Shown here one piece after another: positions 1-6,677 of a stretch of DNA of 13,304 bases. Origin of the DNA: JBBRHH01 sp038222915 (lineage in GTDB: Bacteria > Planctomycetota > Phycisphaerae > Tepidisphaerales > Tepidisphaeraceae). The translations under genes were made by a program, and so were the position numbers. Position 1 is the stretch's first letter. Each line of letters starts with the position of its first letter. The stretch lies in the NCBI GenBank assembly GCA_038222915.1, contig JBBRHH010000106.1:1-13304 (forward strand), given 5' to 3'. The notes under the pieces are model-generated. The model ran no database searches. It was not told the origin of the DNA and saw only the letters and a list, made by a program, of their open reading frames with translations.

Positions 1-286
1 GGAAAAAAGCATACACCCCCTGCCCCGCCGCCAGCCCCGACTTCGTCTCCTTGCTCCACGTCTGATTCGTCAAAAGGTTATTCAGAAACGCCAGACGATC
101 TTTCCCTGTTAATTCCAGCACCCCGCGCTGCGGCAGATCCATCAACCCAGCCGACTTGCGAATCGCCGCGTACTCGAGCTCTGGAATGCCAAACGTGCTC
201 ACGATCTGCGTCTGGTCATACGCCTGAAGCTCAGCCTCAGCCTGCTCGTGAAGCGGCAACAGTGGATTGGGAAGCGGTGAGGCCAT
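1..286 (-). CDS. YgfZ/GcvT-like folate-binding protein, N-terminal part
   Basis: The first 95 codons are visible from ATG at 286; the rest lies beyond the window edge. The stretch around residues 25-70 (FGIPELEYAAIRKSAGLMDL, then a RGVLELTGKDR-LAFLNNLLTNQ pattern) is the usual N-terminus of the GcvT/YgfZ aminomethyltransferase-like fold, in which the first domain starts a tetrahydrofolate-binding site. YgfZ-type proteins act in iron-sulfur cluster assembly or repair; GcvT proper is the T-protein of glycine cleavage. The 'GKDRLAFLNNLLTN' form is more like YgfZ, but the deciding C-terminal KGC(Y/F)xGQE motif is not in the window. The start lies four bases after the metallothionein stop, so it is probably the last or a late gene of the minus-strand operon. 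Only a weak AGG precedes the ATG, which fits translational coupling. Confidence 0.75.
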   Translation of the reverse strand, partial: MASPLPNPLLPLHEQAEAELQAYDQTQIVSTFGIPELEYAAIRKSAGLMDLPQRGVLELTGKDRLAFLNNLLTNQTWSKETKSGLAAGQGVYAFF

Positions 287-290
287 GCGC

Positions 291-461
291 CTATTTGGCC
301 TTCTTGTTCTCACACCCGTTGTGAACACAAATGCACGTTGTTTCGGTGCACTCGTAGGCGCACGCCTCACTGCAATACGTCTTGCCGTCGCGCACCACAC
401 CCTTGTCCGCCGGCACCGTGCAGTAGCAATTCTCACAAGCGCATTTAACGAGTTCAGCCAT
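291..461 (-). CDS. Bacterial metallothionein (SmtA/BmtA type)
   Basis: A 56-residue Cys-rich protein. Ten cysteines (7, 9, 12, 14, 30, 34, 38, 43, 45, 50) and one His (47) are set in the pattern LVKCACENCYC, then TYCSEAC, then the CICVHNGC tail. This is the order of the cyanobacterial SmtA metallothionein (LVKCACE-C-C, YYCSEAC, C-H-GC-C), which chelates zinc and cadmium in the cytoplasm through a zinc finger-like core. SmtA has nine Cys and two His, so ligand composition differs slightly. The frame is open from an ATG at 485, but I chose ATG 461: GAGGTG lies six bases before it and the family begins close to LVKCAC. It sits between a lipoprotein gene and a ygfZ-like gene on the same strand, so it may serve zinc or redox buffering. 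No metal-responsive operator is obvious next to it. Confidence 0.85.
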   Translation of the reverse strand: MAELVKCACENCYCTVPADKGVVRDGKTYCSEACAYECTETTCICVHNGCENKKAK

Positions 462-521
462 GGGCACCTCAATGACAGCGCCCATCTTCCCTTACCGGGC
501 CAAGGAGGTCAATTTCGCAAA

Positions 522-1196
522 TCAGTTCTTGACCGAACGAATTCGCACATTTCGGATCGCGGCGGCCGTCTGATACGACGCGATCCCCAGCGGCTGGGTC
601 AGGTCGATATCCGCCCGGGTCGAAATCTTCTTCCCCTCAATATCCGCGTCCACAATCTGATCGTCATCTACCCACGCCTCGAGCTTCTTGGGTGTCACCC
701 GCATCCGAATCGTATACCACTTGTTCAACTCGAATTTCCGCACCTTCGTCGTATCGTTGTTGGCCGCGTCGTAATCGTCAATGCTCGATATCCCCGTCAC
801 GCTGCCACCCCACCCGCCGATGATGAGCGACGCGAACGACTTGTCGACCGGAAAGGTCAGCCCGCAGAAAAAGTCCGTCCCGTTGACTTTTTTTGCTTCC
901 AACGTGATCTCGTAATTGGTCGTTGGAATTGCTTCCTTCGCATCGTAGGTGACGCCCGTCAGCCGCTCCCCAAACGGCAGAACGATGCACCCGTCCTTCA
1001 CACTCGGCTCAGGCTGGCCCGCAAATCCGCTCGCCTTCCAGCCAGTCAAATCCGTCCCATTGAAAAGCGACCGCCCCATCGCCTCGGCCACGGGCCGTGT
1101 TGCGGGGAGGGTCGTTGCCGCTACCGGAGGCTTCGACGATCCGCAACCAATTAGGAGCATGGCCAAAGCCAATACAGGAAAACGCAAAGCTGACAT
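522..1196 (-). CDS. DUF1080 (3-keto-disaccharide hydrolase-like) lipoprotein
   Basis: A 224-residue exported lipoprotein. Residues 1-18 are a short hydrophobic signal ending in the lipobox LIGC, with Cys18 the predicted lipidated residue. A Pro/Thr/Ala linker follows to about residue 40. Residues 43-222 match the DUF1080 beta-sandwich: the opening SLFNGTDLTGWKASG is diagnostic, and EITLEAKKVNGTDFFCGLTF and the closing IASYQTAAAIRNVRIRSV are typical of it. This family is greatly expanded in planctomycetes and is linked to breakdown or binding of sugars, including 3-keto-glycosides; activity of this member is not known. The gene starts immediately after the rpiB stop (TGA then ATG) with GGAG upstream, so translation is probably coupled to rpiB. 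No catalytic residues can be assigned with confidence. Confidence 0.85.
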   Translation of the reverse strand: MSALRFPVLALAMLLIGCGSSKPPVAATTLPATRPVAEAMGRSLFNGTDLTGWKASGFAGQPEPSVKDGCIVLPFGERLTGVTYDAKEAIPTTNYEITLEAKKVNGTDFFCGLTFPVDKSFASLIIGGWGGSVTGISSIDDYDAANNDTTKVRKFELNKWYTIRMRVTPKKLEAWVDDDQIVDADIEGKKISTRADIDLTQPLGIASYQTAAAIRNVRIRSVKN

Positions 1197-1658
1197 TCAT
1201 GCTCCGGTGAGTCCAAGTTGCTGTTTTTCAATTTCGCGCAGCTTCGCCACCCGCCGCGCGTGCCGTCCGTCCGCGAACGTTGTTCCGAGAAACACCTCGA
1301 TAATTTTTCGAATCAATGTCTCGCTCAATAAATCCGAGCCGAGGCAAAGCACATTGCAATGGTTGTGCTCCCGCGCCAGCCTTGCCGTCACTTCGTCGTG
1401 GACGAGCGCCGCCCGGACGCCGCAGATCTTGTTGGCTGCCACTGACATCCCGATGCCGCTCCCGTCCAGTAAAATGCCCACGTCGGCCGTTCCATCCGCT
1501 ACAGCCCGCGCCACGGGAATGGCGTAATCGGTGTAGTCGCAACTCGAGGGTGCATCGCACCCCAAGTCCGCGATTTCATGGCCGAGTTGCTTCAATAGGG
1601 GCGCAAGCTTTCGCTTGGCCTCAAACCCACGATGATCACAGCCGACCGCGATCTTCAT
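1197..1658 (-). CDS. rpiB: Ribose-5-phosphate isomerase B / RpiB-LacAB family sugar-phosphate isomerase
   Basis: A 153-residue protein of normal RpiB length. It starts with the nucleotide-fold-like MKIAVGCDHRGFEAK, in which Asp8 and His9 bind the sugar phosphate in the family. It continues with LGCDAPSSCDYTDYA, the anion-hole loop GSGIGMSVAANK (66-77), and REHNHCNVLCLG, where His98 matches the ring-opening histidine. RpiB interconverts ribose 5-phosphate and ribulose 5-phosphate in the pentose phosphate pathway. The residue just before the GSGIG loop, Cys in E. coli RpiB (CGTGIG) and the catalytic base there, is Asp65 here, so chemistry or substrate may differ; variation at this position occurs elsewhere in the family. 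The gene lies 69 bases after the TsaC-phosphatase fusion and abuts the DUF1080 gene. GGAG sits nine bases before the ATG. Confidence 0.9.
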   Translation of the reverse strand: MKIAVGCDHRGFEAKRKLAPLLKQLGHEIADLGCDAPSSCDYTDYAIPVARAVADGTADVGILLDGSGIGMSVAANKICGVRAALVHDEVTARLAREHNHCNVLCLGSDLLSETLIRKIIEVFLGTTFADGRHARRVAKLREIEKQQLGLTGA

Positions 1659-1727
1659 TCCGTTGAACTCCAGCGTAAAATCGCCTACGTCTCCCGTCGT
1701 CGGCTTTCTGCTATCGTACCTTCAACT

Positions 1728-2843
1728 TCATGGCACCGGCAATTCTTCCAGCCGCTTCTCTATAAGATTTTTCAGATATCCGCTCAGCTCAACGTAGGTT
1801 GGCAGGTCGCTGCCGATTGGATCTTCAATGTCTCCGTCGGGATCCAAGGTCGAAACCTTGTCCGCCGCCGAGGGCACGAGCGACCTTACATCCCGGGCGT
1901 GACTGCGGCTCATCGCAAAAATCCGGTCCGCCTGATGAATCAATTCCACCGTCAACGGCTTTGAACGATGCCGCGTCAGATCCGTCCCCATCCCCTTCAA
2001 TGCCTCCACGGCGGCCGGCGTGGCCCGCGCGCCTGGCATAGCAAAACTGCCCGCCGAAAGCACCGACACGCCCTTCCTCTCCAAGTCCAGTTCCGGCACC
2101 TGCAATTTATCAGCCAGGATCTTCCGAGCCAGCGCCTCCGCCATTGCGGAGCGGCAGGTGTTGCCGCTGCACACAAACAGAATCGTCGTCCGGAGCAACC
2201 GCTCGATAATTCGCTGGTCGTAAACCCCCACCCGCTCAATCTCATAAGAGTCGCCCTTGACGTGAACGATGGTCGAAGGCTTCGAATAGCGTGGCGCAGC
2301 GGCGTCGAGAATCATGTCAACCCCATCCGCCCATTCCTCAGCCACACCGCGTAATTCGTCATAGTCGCCCGGAACCCGCCTGATCACAATCGGCCCGGCA
2401 ACAGCGCCAATCACGTCGGCCGAGACCGGATGATCCGGGCAGCGCAGAGTGATCATCCCTCCGTCGTATATATCATTGACCGCAACACCCAGATCAGCCG
2501 CTACCTGAGTCTGCCGTTCCGCGTCCACCTCAAAGACCAGCGCCACTGGCCCAGGCCAGAGCTTGCGCGTCATGCGTTTGGCCAGATCCGACATGTCCCC
2601 CACATACCGCGAAGCCTCGTCGGGATGAGCCAGGTGAATGATGAAAGGTTTGGGTTGAGGCGGTGGTTCCAGCCTCCGCAGCCTAGCCAATCCGTTCGCC
2701 TGCGTAAGCATCGCCGCAGCCCCGTAGACCGTCTCGGTCGGCAGGACGACAACGCCGCCCTGCTTCAATAAATCAGCCGCGCGCGCGACCTGCCCCTCAT
2801 AGTCGCCCGTCTCAAACATCTTGACCAGGTGTGCCGTTGTCAT
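1728..2843 (-). CDS. Fusion: TsaC/Sua5/YrdC-like domain plus low-molecular-weight protein tyrosine phosphatase
   Basis: A 371-residue two-domain protein (ATG at 2843; a GTG one codon earlier is an alternative). Residues about 15-205 are a YrdC/Sua5 domain, the enzyme type that makes threonylcarbamoyl-AMP for tRNA t6A: LPTETVYGAAA (34-44), KPFIIHL, LWPGPVALVF and KPSTIVHV are recognisable. Two signatures are absent: the K-x-R after the helix reads as EPPP (59-62), and the S-A-N loop reads as IRRVPG (154-159). ATP or threonine handling may therefore be altered. Residues about 217-371 are a complete LMW-PTP: the P-loop CSGNTCRS has Cys225 and Arg231, and the general acid Asp341 lies in EDPIG. 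Such phosphatases include YwlE, a protein-arginine phosphatase, and arsenate reductases. In Bacillus ywlC, ywlE and ywlF (rpiB) are near neighbours in this order; here the first two are joined and rpiB follows. Confidence 0.88.
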   Translation of the reverse strand: MTTAHLVKMFETGDYEGQVARAADLLKQGGVVVLPTETVYGAAAMLTQANGLARLRRLEPPPQPKPFIIHLAHPDEASRYVGDMSDLAKRMTRKLWPGPVALVFEVDAERQTQVAADLGVAVNDIYDGGMITLRCPDHPVSADVIGAVAGPIVIRRVPGDYDELRGVAEEWADGVDMILDAAAPRYSKPSTIVHVKGDSYEIERVGVYDQRIIERLLRTTILFVCSGNTCRSAMAEALARKILADKLQVPELDLERKGVSVLSAGSFAMPGARATPAAVEALKGMGTDLTRHRSKPLTVELIHQADRIFAMSRSHARDVRSLVPSAADKVSTLDPDGDIEDPIGSDLPTYVELSGYLKNLIEKRLEELPVP

Positions 2844-2853
2844 CACGTGAAGA

Positions 2854-2883
2854 ATTATCTGTCCCGTGGAAGCAAAGTGTCAA
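2854..2883 (-). promoter_or_regulatory. Sigma70-like promoter of the TsaC-phosphatase/rpiB operon
   Basis: On the minus strand, TTGACA (2878-2883, perfect) is followed after 18 bases by GATAAT (2854-2859). Transcription starting about seven bases later would begin at or just before the GTG/ATG start (2846/2843), giving a leaderless or nearly leaderless message. No Shine-Dalgarno sequence precedes that start, which agrees. The rest of the 117-base gap up to 2960 shows nothing else clear. Confidence 0.6.
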
Positions 2884-2960
2884 GCCGTGCCGTTTTAGAT
2901 CCCATGAACGTAGTAAAGAGTTAACATTTGTACGTAAACTGGAGCAGCGGATTGAAGCAT

Positions 2961-3272
2961 TCAAGCACTCATCGCCAGCGACAGGCCACGGGCGATCAAC
3001 TGCGATCGGGTCATTTTATGCGTCCGCGCAAACGCATCCGCCTGCTGAAGAAGTCCCTTCTCCATGCTGACCAATACACGCTTGCACCCTTTGCCGCGTT
3101 TGGGCCTTCCGACCGCCCGCTTGGGGAACGAACGCGCCACCCACTGCTTTTCTTCGGCAGACAACGGCAAATTTCGCGGCAGATAATCAGGATCGTCAAA
3201 CTCTTTGCCCATCGACTTGAGTGCCGCGCTGCTCAGCAGCGGCTTGCTGATCAATTTGATCTTTTTCTTCAT
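2961..3272 (-). CDS. BrnA-like antitoxin with C-terminal ribbon-helix-helix
   Basis: A 103-residue basic protein. The C-terminal part (about 64-103: KRVLVSMEKGLLQQADAFAR, then HKMTRSQLIARGLSLAM) reads as a beta strand followed by two helices, the CopG/ribbon-helix-helix DNA-binding fold. The N-terminal part (EFDDPDYLPRNLPLSAEEKQ) would be the toxin-binding segment by analogy with BrnA, and a GRPKRG linker joins the two. Its ATG overlaps the stop of the upstream BrnT-like gene by four bases, the toxin-first order known for brnTA. By family knowledge it would neutralise the toxin and repress the shared promoter. The family name is inferred from fold plus context; another RHH antitoxin family is possible. 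Confidence 0.65.
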   Translation of the reverse strand: MKKKIKLISKPLLSSAALKSMGKEFDDPDYLPRNLPLSAEEKQWVARSFPKRAVGRPKRGKGCKRVLVSMEKGLLQQADAFARTHKMTRSQLIARGLSLAMSA

Positions 3273-3589
3273 GATCGTCTCCGCTTCTCGCGTCGTTTCT
3301 GCTCATCGCTCATCGGCATTGCATGAATCACATATATAGCATTTGAATCCTCGACCTCCGCGATGTTTGCGCTTTTCCAATCAACTCCATGCGCATCGGC
3401 GAGGCGCACAAAAACAACCTGGGTCATCCGCCCATTCAAATCCCTTCCGCGCACAATCCATTTCGTGCTGTCATGCTTCATTGGGTAAGGATGTCGCGCG
3501 TTGAGCACCACACGCTCCGCTGTCTCCGGAAGAACGCCATGCCCGGCAATGTGCGCGACGTTTCGTTGGTCCCAGATGAAGCTGAGCAT
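3269..3589 (-). CDS. BrnT-like ribonuclease toxin of a type II toxin-antitoxin pair
   Basis: A 106-residue protein. The start FIWDQRNVAHIAGHGVLPETA corresponds to the BrnT pattern F-x-WD-x3-N-x4-HGV-x3-EA. The middle has a strand-rich WIVRGRDLNGRMTQVVFVRL, and the end IYVIHAMPMSDEQKRREKRR is like the BrnT RIISAR-x-A-x3-E-R tail. BrnT is a small RelE-like RNase that stops translation. This copy is slightly longer than typical BrnT and has VIHAMPMS where many have IISARKA, so it is a divergent member. It is the first gene of a two-gene unit with the RHH antitoxin. It is divergently transcribed from the secreted protein at 3723. Its start codon lies very close to a candidate promoter. Confidence 0.62.
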   Translation of the reverse strand: MLSFIWDQRNVAHIAGHGVLPETAERVVLNARHPYPMKHDSTKWIVRGRDLNGRMTQVVFVRLADAHGVDWKSANIAEVEDSNAIYVIHAMPMSDEQKRREKRRRS

Positions 3590-3599
3590 TCTTAGATTG

Positions 3600-3628
3600 T
3601 GTATATACTATATGGCCGCTCCGGGCAA
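3600..3628 (-). promoter_or_regulatory. Candidate promoter and operator of the BrnT/BrnA-like pair
   Basis: On the minus strand TTGCCC (3623-3628) is spaced 17 bases from TATACA (3600-3605), and the ATG at 3589 lies ten bases further. The perfect 8-bp palindrome GTATATAC (3601-3608) overlaps the -10 box and would suit autoregulation by an RHH antitoxin. The remaining divergent gap to 3722 holds no convincing promoter for the plus-strand gene. Confidence 0.4.
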
Positions 3629-3722
3629 AATTTCTTCCTTTCCTGTCCATGAAACAATCTGTCAACTGAACGGTAAATATCTCCGTCGTCCCATCACAAA
3701 TCACATGCCTCGGCAAAACCCA

Positions 3723-6596
3723 ATGGCCAAATCCCGCAGCATCATTGTCGCCTTCAACTGCCTCTTTTTCGCCAGCCTGGCGCACGCCGCCGACCCTATG
3801 CGCCTCAAAGTCAGTCGCGACACATGGGTTTCCAATGTTGGCAAGGAAGCGGACGGGAATAACGGCGGGGCTGCCCGCCTTAAGACAAAGGGCATTCAGG
3901 AATTTGCTCTTCTCGACCTTGATTTCAAGCCGCTTGTCGGGCACCTCATTGAGTCTGCCACACTCCACGTTCATGTCGCCTCTCAGGAAATACAGCGCCG
4001 CGCGACAATCTCGACTATCGCATCCGATTGGACCGAAGGCACCGCCACCGGCTACACGCCGCAGAAAGGCAGCGCCAGCTTCCGCTGGGCCAAACAGGAC
4101 GAGCAGCCATGGTCGTTTCCCGGGAGCGACATCGTTTCGGTCATCAACGGTGCGGGCAATACGCTCTGGCGATTTGCCGACGCCACGCCGCCTGACAAAG
4201 ACGGTTGGCAGACGATTGCGGTTGATCCTTCGGTTGTCGCCGCGCGCGTCGCCGGCATCAGCCATGGCTTTGTTCTCTTCGATGACGTCGGCTCTGAATA
4301 CGAACGCAACGGCGAGCAGTTCAAGTTCAACCACATGCTCAACCGCCTCGTTTCCAGCCGCGAGGAAGGCAAGAACCGCGCTCCTTATTTCACCATCAAC
4401 GTCGGACCAGAAGATCACGACGCGCCGGACGACGTCGCCAACATCAGCTCCGACACCGCAAATCTCCCGGCGGGTGAGGCCAGCATTCATTGGCTGACAC
4501 CGAAGGACCACGGACCTGCGGGCGTCATCGGTTTTCTGGGCCGATATTCCGAAGCTCCCGATGCGGACTGGGACAAGGCGACGCCGCTTCCGCAATACCT
4601 GATGCCCATGGCCGGGGGCGCGGGCGAAAAGGTCACGCTTCATCTCCGAGACCTGCGTCAGAAAGCGGGAGCGACGGTTACACTCCTTGTGCGGTCGGTC
4701 GATCGCGCGGGCAATCTCTCCGCTGCGTCTAAATCGATCATCAAAACTTCCGCCCAGCCAGCGATGATCGAACTTAAACCTCCGATGGTGAAACCGTACG
4801 CCGCAATCGCTCCAAACCCAATCGTCGCCGGTGTTGAGATTGCCATCATCGACGCCCTCGACAAGGTGCAGCCCGTCACCGGTCAGCTCATCCCACACCA
4901 TGACCCGGCCTATCTCCAGGCCAACCATCTCTGGTCCGCCGCCGACAAAACCGTCCGCCTCTTCGCAGCCAGGAACGAATTCGTCGACTTCCAGATCCTC
5001 CTCAAAGGCAAAACCGCCGGCACAACCGCAACCCTCAAATTCGACGACGAAAACATCAAGCCCGAACTCCTCCGATTCCGCCACGTCCAATCCAAATCCG
5101 GCCCGCTCCCCGATCCCCTCCTCCCACTCGACGCCCCACTCACCCTCCCCGCCACCGACGAAAAAATCGAAGGCCAGCAATACGCCTCCCTCATCGCCGA
5201 CCTCTACATCCCCCACACCCTCAAGGCCGGCCAACACACCGGCACCCTCACGCTCGTGACCGGCGGCGAATCCCTCACCGTGAAAATCGATCTCCACATC
5301 TGGGACTTCACCCTCCCCGACCACCTCTCCTTCCTCCCCGAGATGAACTGTTACGGCCTTCCCGATTCGCCCGACGATCTCGCCTACTACCGCCTCGCTC
5401 AGGCCCACCGCACATGCCTCAACCGCCTCGGCTACAGTTGGCGCGGCGACCCCAACCCCAACTGCGTCCCCAAATGGGATGGCAAGACTTTCACCTGGAC
5501 GGACTACGACAAGCACTACGGCCCCCTCCTCGACGGGTCGGCCTTCGCCGACCTCCCCCGCAAAAACGTCCCCATCGAATCCCTCTACCTCAACCTCAAT
5601 GAGAATTGGCCGCTCGATGTGAACAAGTCTTTCAAAGGCGGATACTGGGCCGATGAAGCCTTCGAGCCCACCTACATCAAACGCTTCTCCGAAGCCTGCG
5701 GCCAATTCGCCTCCCATTTCAAAGACAAGAAATGGACCAGCACCTTCTTCGAGTTCTATCTCAACAATAAGGTCTACTACAAAGACAAAAGCTGGAGCAG
5801 ATGCTCGGCCCCGTGGATTCTTGACGAGCCCGTCAACACCCAGGATTTCTGGGCGCTGCGCTTCTACGGCAAGGCGTTTCATGAAGGCGTAGATCCGGTT
5901 CGCGGCGATGTGAAGATGGCCTACCGCTGCGACATCTCCCGCCCCGAATGGCAGCGCGACACGCTCGACAACATCCTCGACGTCTACGTCGTTGGCGGCA
6001 GCTTCCGTGACTACCATCGCATGGTCATGGATCGCACCAACGCCACGGGCATGCTGACCATCAACTACGGCGGCTCCAACAACATAGAAACCTCCAACAT
6101 CCAGCCGGCCGCGTGGTGCATTGATACGTGGACGCTCGGGGGCAACGGCGTGCTTCCGTGGCAGACGGTGGGCGAGACCAAGTCGTGGGACAAAGCCGAC
6201 GAGCTTTCGCTGTTCTATCCCGGAAAACCAGTCAACAGCAAGACGCCCGTTCCCAGCATCCGGTTGAAATCGTTTCGCCGTGGAGAGCAGGACATCGAGT
6301 ACCTGACGATCCTCGCGGCGACACTGCACGAGCCGCGCCTTGCGCTTGCCAACACCGTGCGTCAGGCGCTGAAGCTGTCGGCGAAGTTGAACAAAACGAG
6401 TGAGACCGACGCGGGTCAGCTCAGCTTTGATCAGCTTGATCCGGGCGCACTTTGGCGGCTTCGCGTGCAGGTGGCGGAAATGCTGGACGGCCTGAAGCCG
6501 CCAGCAAAAGAGCAATGGATTGAATTCACGACGCCGGGGCGCGATGTGTCGCGATTGCCGGCGATGGGCCTGGTCGCGCCAGGGCCGAAGAATTGA
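3723..6596 (+). CDS. Secreted DNRLRE-like / DUF4091 (GH123-related) glycoside hydrolase-like protein
   Basis: About 957 residues from ATG 3723. I chose this start, not the upstream frame extension or ATG 3705, because it gives a clean signal peptide (KSR, then hydrophobic IIVAFNCLFFASL, cut after AHA at about 22). Residues about 25-227 look like a DNRLRE beta-sandwich (RLKVSRDTWVSNVG, LLDLDF, ATLHVHV, SDWTEGTATGYTP). A fibronectin III-like segment follows at about 229-345. The C-terminal half resembles DUF4091/GH123-type proteins: a beta-sandwich ending near LHIWDFTLP, then a barrel-like region from FLPEMNCYG (about 537). LDEP at 700-703 holds the Asp-Glu pair (701/702) typical of the family, and SFRRGEQDIEYL lies near the end. 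It probably acts on polysaccharide outside the cytoplasm; substrate unknown. Codons between about 4830 and 5650 are strikingly C-ending compared with both ends. Confidence 0.75.
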   Translation: MAKSRSIIVAFNCLFFASLAHAADPMRLKVSRDTWVSNVGKEADGNNGGAARLKTKGIQEFALLDLDFKPLVGHLIESATLHVHVASQEIQRRATISTIASDWTEGTATGYTPQKGSASFRWAKQDEQPWSFPGSDIVSVINGAGNTLWRFADATPPDKDGWQTIAVDPSVVAARVAGISHGFVLFDDVGSEYERNGEQFKFNHMLNRLVSSREEGKNRAPYFTINVGPEDHDAPDDVANISSDTANLPAGEASIHWLTPKDHGPAGVIGFLGRYSEAPDADWDKATPLPQYLMPMAGGAGEKVTLHLRDLRQKAGATVTLLVRSVDRAGNLSAASKSIIKTSAQPAMIELKPPMVKPYAAIAPNPIVAGVEIAIIDALDKVQPVTGQLIPHHDPAYLQANHLWSAADKTVRLFAARNEFVDFQILLKGKTAGTTATLKFDDENIKPELLRFRHVQSKSGPLPDPLLPLDAPLTLPATDEKIEGQQYASLIADLYIPHTLKAGQHTGTLTLVTGGESLTVKIDLHIWDFTLPDHLSFLPEMNCYGLPDSPDDLAYYRLAQAHRTCLNRLGYSWRGDPNPNCVPKWDGKTFTWTDYDKHYGPLLDGSAFADLPRKNVPIESLYLNLNENWPLDVNKSFKGGYWADEAFEPTYIKRFSEACGQFASHFKDKKWTSTFFEFYLNNKVYYKDKSWSRCSAPWILDEPVNTQDFWALRFYGKAFHEGVDPVRGDVKMAYRCDISRPEWQRDTLDNILDVYVVGGSFRDYHRMVMDRTNATGMLTINYGGSNNIETSNIQPAAWCIDTWTLGGNGVLPWQTVGETKSWDKADELSLFYPGKPVNSKTPVPSIRLKSFRRGEQDIEYLTILAATLHEPRLALANTVRQALKLSAKLNKTSETDAGQLSFDQLDPGALWRLRVQVAEMLDGLKPPAKEQWIEFTTPGRDVSRLPAMGLVAPGPKN

Positions 6597-6677
6597 AGAG
6601 GCCGCCGGTTGCCGTTCATGATGCCTTCGATTGTGCATCTTGTTCCCCATGTGATCTCCCTGATCAATCGTGCTCCT

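Noticed and set aside
3471..6650. Very long open frame (about 1059 codons) on the minus strand opposite the DUF4091-like gene
   Set aside because: The product is low-complexity (Val, Gly, Glu runs) without domains, while the plus strand has a signal peptide and recognisable domains. GC-rich codon bias explains the antisense openness.
6597..6677. Bidirectional terminator between the convergent genes
   Set aside because: No stem followed by a T tract could be found in either direction; only short symmetric pieces such as CCGGCCGG inside the HD gene end.
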